Positions 59,339-64,000 of a stretch of DNA of 64,000 bases are shown here, piece after piece. The translations under genes were made by a program, and so were the position numbers. Below the pieces are notes generated by a model. That model ran no database searches and was not told where the DNA came from. It saw only the letters and a list, made by a program, of their open reading frames with translations. This DNA comes from Streptomyces sp. MMBL 11-1 (lineage in GTDB: Bacteria; Actinomycetota; Actinomycetes; Streptomycetales; Streptomycetaceae), in NCBI RefSeq assembly GCF_028622875.1, contig NZ_CP117709.1, forward strand, positions 1,922,001 to 1,986,000, in the 5' to 3' direction. Every line of letters starts with the position of its first letter. Position 1 is the first letter of the stretch.

Positions 59339-61116
59339 ACCCCGCAGCCGGCAAGGACACCATGCACCTGGACACCCCTCGTACCCCGCCCACTTCGCGT
59401 ACCGTCACCGTCGCCTACGCGGGCGGTGACGAGCGCCGAGGCCCCCTGACCATGGGCCAGGCCAACATGATCCGCTGCATCCTGCGGGACGACCCCGAGC
59501 ACATCAACAACCACGACGTGTGGGCCGTCCCGCCGGGCGCCGGCCCGGACGACGTCACCGACGCCCTGCGCACTCTGGCCGTGCGCCACGAAGGGCTGCG
59601 CACCACGTTTCCGCACGCCCCCGGGTCGGCGCCCGTCGAGCAGGTCGTGGCGGCCGAGGGCACGTTCGCGGTGACGGTCCTCGACCACACGGAGTTCCCC
59701 GGGGAGCCCGCGCGCTACGCCGAGTCGGTGGCCCGTGCGGCCCGCGCCGGCCGCTTCGCCCTGGCCCGGGAGTTCCCCCTGCGGATCTCCCTGCTCACGC
59801 TCCGGGGCGTGCCGGTCCACGTCGCCCTGGCGTCCAGTCACGCGGTGACGGACGGCAGCGCGCTGGCCGTCCTGCGGGAGGAGTTCCTCGCCCTGCTGGC
59901 CGGGGAGGAACTCCCCGCCCCGGCCTCCTTCGCCCCGCTCGACCTGGCCGCCGAGGAGGCCTCCCCCACCGGGAAGCGGAAGTCGGAGGCCTCGCTGCGG
60001 TACTGGGAGCGGATCATCCGCACCGAACCGCAGGAGATGTTCGCCGAGCCGCGTGCGGCGGGCGCGGACGGCCGGGCCCGCCAGCTCACGCTCCGCTCCC
60101 GGCGGGGCGCACGGGCCCTCGCCGGAGCGGCCGGGCGCACCGGGAACCCGGAGGCCACCGTGCTGCTCGCGGCCTGGTGCGCGCTGGTGGCCCACCGGGC
60201 GGGCCAGGACTCCTGCGTCACCGCCGTGCCGACCTCCAACCGGTTCCACGCCAGGAGCGCCCGGTCGGTGAACACCCTGTCCCAGGACGCGCTGCTCTGC
60301 CTGGACGTCCGGGTCCCCACCTTCGACACCCTGGTCCGCAAGACCTGGGGCGCGGCGCTCAACGCCTACAAGCACAGCCAGTTCGACTCCGTACGCCTGT
60401 GGGAGATGATCGACCGGGTCACCGGGGAACGCGGCAGCCACTTCGCGCGGGACGTGGTCTTCAACGACGTCAGTGTGCTTCCCGCCACCCTCCTGTCCAC
60501 CGCGCCCGCCGCCGCCGGCGACGCCGAACCGGAGCTGTCCTGGGGCCCGTTCCAGGCGCTGCCGACGCGGATGCTGGCGTTCACGTACGAGACGGCGCCC
60601 CGGCTCCACATCTCCCTGTGGGCCGACCCCGCCCTGTTCACCGCGGACGAGGCGGAGGGCTTCCTCTCCGGCCTGGTCCTCCTGCTGGAGGCCGCCGCCG
60701 ACCGGGACGTACCGCTGGACTCGCTCACCGCCGTGACAGGCGTCGGGCCTGCCGAGCGCGGCCCCGGCTGGACCCGCGTGGACGGCTGCTGGGTATCGCC
60801 GGCGGCCGTGGGGAAGGCGCTGTCCGGGGTGCTGGGCGGTCTCCCGGTCCACGTCGAGGCGGACTCCGGCGCGGGATCGCCGCCGGGGCTCACGGCGTAC
60901 ATCGCCCGGGGCGACACGGCTCTGACCCCGGCCGGGGCCCACGCGGCGCTGATGGCCGAGGTCCCCGCCCACGGCGGCACCGGCGTCCTCGCACCCCACC
61001 GCTACGTGCTCGTCGAGAGCCCGCCGGCCGAAGCGGACCGGAGCGACGCCTGGCGTCGGCTGCAGATCATCGAGGAAGGGACCGGCAGAAGCCGGCAGGT
61101 ACGACATGAGCGTTGA
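59335..61116 (+). CDS. free-standing condensation-domain protein
   Basis: 593 residues, starting at an ATG that overlaps the previous stop (ATGA). The N-terminal 450 residues form an NRPS condensation-like fold: LTMGQANMIRCILRDDPEHI, AVRHEGLRTTFPHAPGSAPV and the active-site motif ASSHAVTDGSAL (His169, Asp173). The first His of HHxxxDG is replaced by Ser. CVTAVPTSNRFHARSARSVN and RDVVFNDVSV match later C motifs. The last 130 residues are a separate Gly/Ala-rich part. With no NRPS module present, it probably joins the ACP-bound aminoacyl group to an amine or alcohol, or forms an ester. Confidence 0.87.
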   Translation: MNPAAGKDTMHLDTPRTPPTSRTVTVAYAGGDERRGPLTMGQANMIRCILRDDPEHINNHDVWAVPPGAGPDDVTDALRTLAVRHEGLRTTFPHAPGSAPVEQVVAAEGTFAVTVLDHTEFPGEPARYAESVARAARAGRFALAREFPLRISLLTLRGVPVHVALASSHAVTDGSALAVLREEFLALLAGEELPAPASFAPLDLAAEEASPTGKRKSEASLRYWERIIRTEPQEMFAEPRAAGADGRARQLTLRSRRGARALAGAAGRTGNPEATVLLAAWCALVAHRAGQDSCVTAVPTSNRFHARSARSVNTLSQDALLCLDVRVPTFDTLVRKTWGAALNAYKHSQFDSVRLWEMIDRVTGERGSHFARDVVFNDVSVLPATLLSTAPAAAGDAEPELSWGPFQALPTRMLAFTYETAPRLHISLWADPALFTADEAEGFLSGLVLLLEAAADRDVPLDSLTAVTGVGPAERGPGWTRVDGCWVSPAAVGKALSGVLGGLPVHVEADSGAGSPPGLTAYIARGDTALTPAGAHAALMAEVPAHGGTGVLAPHRYVLVESPPAEADRSDAWRRLQIIEEGTGRSRQVRHER

Positions 61117-62386
61117 CGACACGACCCTCCAGCAGAAGCCCCCCTCGCTGCCCAGCCCCTGGCGGTCGGGCCGGTTCCGGCTCTTCTTCACGGCCCGCAG
61201 CGCGTCGCTGCTGGCCGACGGCATGCTGATGGTCTCCCTCACCACGGCCGTGCTGGGAGCCGGCCACGGGGCGAGCGGTGTCGGCTACGCGCTGGCCGCG
61301 TGGATGACCCCGATCGTCCTGCTGGTGCTGTTCGGCGGGGTGCTGGCCGACCGGTTCACCCCGCAGCTGATGATGATCTGCGCCGACCTGGTGCGGATGC
61401 TGGCCATGATCACGATGGCCGCTCTGCTCTTCTTCTCCGACCGCGTCCCGCTGTGGCAGATCATGGCGCTGATGGCGCTCAGCGGCGCCGCGACCGCGAT
61501 GTTCCAGCCCGGTATGGCGAGCATGGTCCCCCGGGTCGCCGAGGACATCCAGAAGGCCAACGCGCTGCTGCGCATATCCGAGGCCCTGAGCACGCTGCTC
61601 GGCCCCGGCCTGGCGGGCATCCTCGTCGCGTACTGGCAGGTCTCGGGCTCGTACCTGGTCATCGCGGCGGCGTACGCGCTCAGCGCGGCGGTCCTGCTGC
61701 CCCTGCGGAAGCTCCACACGGTCCGCGACGAGGGCGACGCCCCGATGTGGCGCAGGCTGGCGACGGGCTGGCAGGAGTTCCGGTCCCGCCAGTGGCTGTG
61801 GGGTGTCATCGCGGTCTGGTCCGTCTACGGCCTGTTCGTGTTCGGGCCCGCGCTGCCGCTCGGCGCGGCGCTGATGATCGAGCAGCACGGGGCGAGCGGG
61901 TACGGCTGGATCGCCTCGGCGGACGGCGCGGGGACGATCATCGGCGGCCTCATCGGCATGCGGGTCCGCCCGCGACGTCCGCTCGTGGCCGGCGCGCTGG
62001 CCATGCTCTGCTTCGCGCTCAACCCCCTGGCGCCGGCCCTGGAATGGTCCTTCGCGGCCACGGCGGTCGCCCATGTGATCGCGGGTTACGGCTTCGCGTT
62101 CTGGGGCGTGATGTGGGCGACGAGCGTCCAGTCGCACATCCCGCTGACGGTGCTGAGCCGCGTCTCCGCGTACGACGTCGCCGGCTCCATCATGGTCATC
62201 CCGCTCGGCCGCGCGCTGGCGGGCCCGGCGGCGGACGCGTTCGGCGCGAACGAGGTGCTGATCTTCTCGTCGGTCATGTCGTTCGTCCTGCTGGCCGTCA
62301 TGCTCAGCGTCCCGGCGATCCGGGCGCTGCGGCGGGCGCCGGAGGGGCTGCTCGGGCCGAAGGCCGAGGGGGAGCCGGCGGTCTGA
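61106..62386 (+). CDS. EntS-like MFS exporter
   Basis: Twelve-helix transporter of the MFS_3 family, 426 residues, overlapping the condensation gene by 11 bases. It shows FRLFFTARSASLLADGMLMV in helix 1, GGVLADRFTPQLMMICADLV as motif A, and ATAMFQPGMASMVPRVAEDI then QKANALLRISEALSTLLGPG, typical of the enterobactin-exporter group. It probably exports the product of this locus and may give self-protection. A strong terminator follows, closing the plus-strand operon. Confidence 0.9.
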   Translation: MSVDDTTLQQKPPSLPSPWRSGRFRLFFTARSASLLADGMLMVSLTTAVLGAGHGASGVGYALAAWMTPIVLLVLFGGVLADRFTPQLMMICADLVRMLAMITMAALLFFSDRVPLWQIMALMALSGAATAMFQPGMASMVPRVAEDIQKANALLRISEALSTLLGPGLAGILVAYWQVSGSYLVIAAAYALSAAVLLPLRKLHTVRDEGDAPMWRRLATGWQEFRSRQWLWGVIAVWSVYGLFVFGPALPLGAALMIEQHGASGYGWIASADGAGTIIGGLIGMRVRPRRPLVAGALAMLCFALNPLAPALEWSFAATAVAHVIAGYGFAFWGVMWATSVQSHIPLTVLSRVSAYDVAGSIMVIPLGRALAGPAADAFGANEVLIFSSVMSFVLLAVMLSVPAIRALRRAPEGLLGPKAEGEPAV

Positions 62387-62405
62387 CCGCACCGCCCGGG
62401 CACGG

Positions 62406-62443
62406 CGTGCCGGTCGTGCGGTCACACCCGCACGACCGGCACG
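62406..62443 (+). terminator. strong hairpin terminator of the biosynthetic operon
   Basis: A perfect 16-bp stem, CGTGCCGGTCGTGCGG with its complement, around a TCACAC loop, 19 bases after the exporter stop. The 230 bases beyond it, up to the riboswitch, show no gene. Confidence 0.85.
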
Positions 62444-62684
62444 TCCTTGGCCGAGGCCCGTCCGCGGCGGCTCGTGCAGCCCGGCCGCGCGCGGAGGCCG
62501 TGCCGGGCGGGCCCCCGGTGACGTGCCTCGCGGCGTGTGCGAGCCCTCGGAACCCGTCGGAAGCGCTCGCGAGCCCCGGAAGCCTCGGCCCCGTGACGTA
62601 CGCCGCCGTCCCGGTCACCGTCGTGGCGCACACCCCCGGCCGCACCCCCGGCCCCTCGGCCACGGACCGGTAGAGTGGGCAGGT

Positions 62685-62880
62685 CGTCATCATGCCCGTA
62701 CAGGGGGAAGCCGGTGCGAATCCGGCGCAGCGCCCCAGCCGTGACCCGTCCGTCCGACGGCAGCCGGACCGCCCTCCGCGGAGCGTGACCGGCTCGGGCC
62801 ACCGGAACCCCGGTGGCCGGCACCGTCGAGGCATACGGGGCCGGGGCCCGGGGCTTCGTGCGCCCGGGGAGTCCGGCCCT
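62685..62880 (+). promoter_or_regulatory. cobalamin riboswitch
   Basis: The segment GGGGGAAGCCGGTGCGAATC followed by CGGCGCAGCGCCCCAGCCGT is the conserved core of adenosylcobalamin riboswitches (GGGAA-[GC]CGGTG-GAATCCGGC-GC). A TAGAGT suitable as -10 lies just upstream at 62672. Further helices and a GC-rich hairpin (around 62838-62878) lie before the ribosome-binding site AGGAGAGG of the downstream gene, so control is probably at translation start or termination. The exact 3' limit is uncertain. Confidence 0.88.
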
Positions 62881-62902
62881 CGCAGGAGAGGCCCAGCCAG
62901 CC

Positions 62903-64000
62903 ATGACCGTACGCCGCAGCGCAGCCGCGCTCGCGACCACCGCCGTGCTCCTGGGCGCGGCCGCGCCTGTAGCGGTCGCCGCGCCGAGTCCCTCCCCGTC
63001 GGCGGATCTGCCGGCCGGGCTCTACGGCACCACGGACCCCACGTACGACGGGGTGTGGCGGCAGTCGCTGGCCTTCCTCGCGCAGAAGATCGAGTACGTC
63101 ACTCCGGCCACCGCCGCCGTCGACTGGCTGGTGGGGCAGCAGTGCTACAGCGGGGCGTTCACCTCGTACCGCGACGCCGCCGAGCCCTGTGACGCCTCCA
63201 CGGTGATGGACACCAACGCCACCGCCATCGCCGTACAGGCCCTCGTCGAGATCAACCAGCACCGCGACGCCGCGAACAACGGCGCGGACTGGCTGAAGTC
63301 CGTGCAGAACGAGGACGGCGGCTGGGGCTACAACCCCGGCAGCCCGAGCGACGCGAACTCCACGTCCATCGTGATCGGCGCGCTCGCCCGGACCGGAGTC
63401 CCGATCAACGAGGTCACCACCGCCGACGGAAAGACCCCGTACACCGCCCTCCAGTCCCTGGCGATCCCCTGCGGGGACAAGGACGGCGGCGCGTTCGCGT
63501 ATCAGCCGGGCAAGAAGGGCGAGCTGACCGCCAACCTGGACGCCACCGCGGCCTCGGTGCTCGGTCTGATGGGCAAGGGCATCGCCGCCGGCACGTCCAA
63601 CGCGGTCAAGGACCCCTCCTGCACGAAGGGCGACGGCCTCAGCCCGGAGCAGACCGCGCAGAACGGCTCCTCCTTCCTCGCGGACACCCTGAAGAAGTCG
63701 CCGTACCTGGAGCAGGCCCCGATGCCGGGCGCCGAGGACACCGAACCGCAGCCCGACTACGGCAACACCGCGGACGCGGTCGTCGCGCTCGCCGCCTCCG
63801 GGCACACGGACAAGGCCGAGGCATCCGTCGCCTGGCTGCAGAAGAACGCCACGGGCTGGGCGAAGCAGGGCGGCCCTGCCGCCACCGCGCAGCTGATCCT
63901 CGCGGCGCACGCCACCGGCGCGGACGCCCGTAGCTTCGGCGGGGTCGACCTCGTCAAGCAGCTCAACACGATGGGCCCCTCCCCGGCCGCCACCGCCCTC
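62903..64000 (+). CDS. secreted prenyltransferase-like repeat protein, B12-regulated, 3' end missing
   Basis: At least 366 residues, running out of the window. ATG at 62903; the signal peptide is MTVRRSAAALATTAVLLGAA up to VAVAA. The mature part has repeats of the alpha/alpha-barrel type found in terpenoid cyclases and in vitamin B12 carriers (intrinsic factor/transcobalamin): ADWLKSVQNEDGGWGYNPGS, ASVAWLQKNATGWAKQGGPA and AATAQLILAAHATGAD. Its leader is a cobalamin riboswitch, so it is probably made when B12 is scarce and may bind cobalamin or a precursor outside the cell ahead of an uptake system. That function is inferred from the riboswitch and the fold. Confidence 0.85.
   Translation, partial: MTVRRSAAALATTAVLLGAAAPVAVAAPSPSPSADLPAGLYGTTDPTYDGVWRQSLAFLAQKIEYVTPATAAVDWLVGQQCYSGAFTSYRDAAEPCDASTVMDTNATAIAVQALVEINQHRDAANNGADWLKSVQNEDGGWGYNPGSPSDANSTSIVIGALARTGVPINEVTTADGKTPYTALQSLAIPCGDKDGGAFAYQPGKKGELTANLDATAASVLGLMGKGIAAGTSNAVKDPSCTKGDGLSPEQTAQNGSSFLADTLKKSPYLEQAPMPGAEDTEPQPDYGNTADAVVALAASGHTDKAEASVAWLQKNATGWAKQGGPAATAQLILAAHATGADARSFGGVDLVKQLNTMGPSPAATAL

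Noticed and set aside
62444..62668. Small gene between the exporter terminator and the riboswitch
   Set aside because: Frames on both strands are short or Arg/Pro-rich shadows without a ribosome-binding site; nothing convincing is seen.

Overview
The window is chromosomal DNA of a high-GC actinomycete, almost certainly a Streptomyces. The evidence is strong G/C bias at third codon positions, frequent GTG/TTG starts, many 4-base ATGA/GTGA gene overlaps, DtxR/IdeR-type iron boxes, Tat and lipoprotein exports, a class A RNase P RNA, and a house-keeping gene set typical of that genus.

Layout. 0-9.2 kb: methionine aminopeptidase, then a heme/iron acquisition block: heme oxygenase behind an iron box, a PhzF-like protein, two secreted HtaA heme-binding proteins, and the hmuTUV heme ABC transporter, with a near-perfect iron box between the HtaA genes and hmuT. 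9.2-27.5 kb: mostly ordinary Streptomyces genes, namely lipoproteins, a stand-alone primase-polymerase domain protein, TetR regulators with efflux pumps, dimethylargininase, an Rsm22-like protein, PhoD phosphatase, oxidoreductases, a lamin-tail secreted protein, a second PhzF protein, a glycosyltransferase and an acetyltransferase.

27.5-30.0 kb: a less G/C-biased accessory patch. It has broken reading frames, an unrecognised 344-aa protein translationally coupled to a 65-aa membrane peptide, and a frameshifted DUF4406/nucleoside deoxyribosyltransferase-like gene. It abuts the 3' end of rnpB (RNase P RNA, minus strand, about 30022-30442). 30.5-41.6 kb: MerR regulator plus membrane protein, RNB ribonuclease, YaaA, KDPG aldolase with a perfect palindrome upstream, the Nif3 / zinc-ribbon / RNase H-phosphatase operon, and an iron-box-controlled siderophore-binding lipoprotein. 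41.6-50.6 kb: MFS and BCCT transporters, peptidase E, an O-methyltransferase-like protein, cell-wall amidase and small membrane proteins, with two gene remnants between them. 50.6-54.7 kb: a glycosyltransferase / methyltransferase / alpha-barrel protein operon, divergent from a KstR-like TetR regulator, with two perfect KstR-type operators in the shared upstream region.

54.6-62.4 kb is the most interesting part. It is a compact biosynthetic locus encoding a phosphopantetheinyl transferase, a stand-alone acyl carrier protein, a class-II-synthetase-like amino acid:carrier-protein ligase, a phytanoyl-CoA-dioxygenase-type Fe(II)/2-oxoglutarate oxygenase, a DUF6271-like protein of unknown activity, a free-standing condensation-domain protein, and an EntS-like exporter. 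The genes suggest that an amino acid is loaded on the carrier protein, hydroxylated, condensed and exported. No adenylation domain, PKS or terminal thioesterase is visible, so the product cannot be predicted. The window ends in a secreted repeat protein behind a cobalamin riboswitch.
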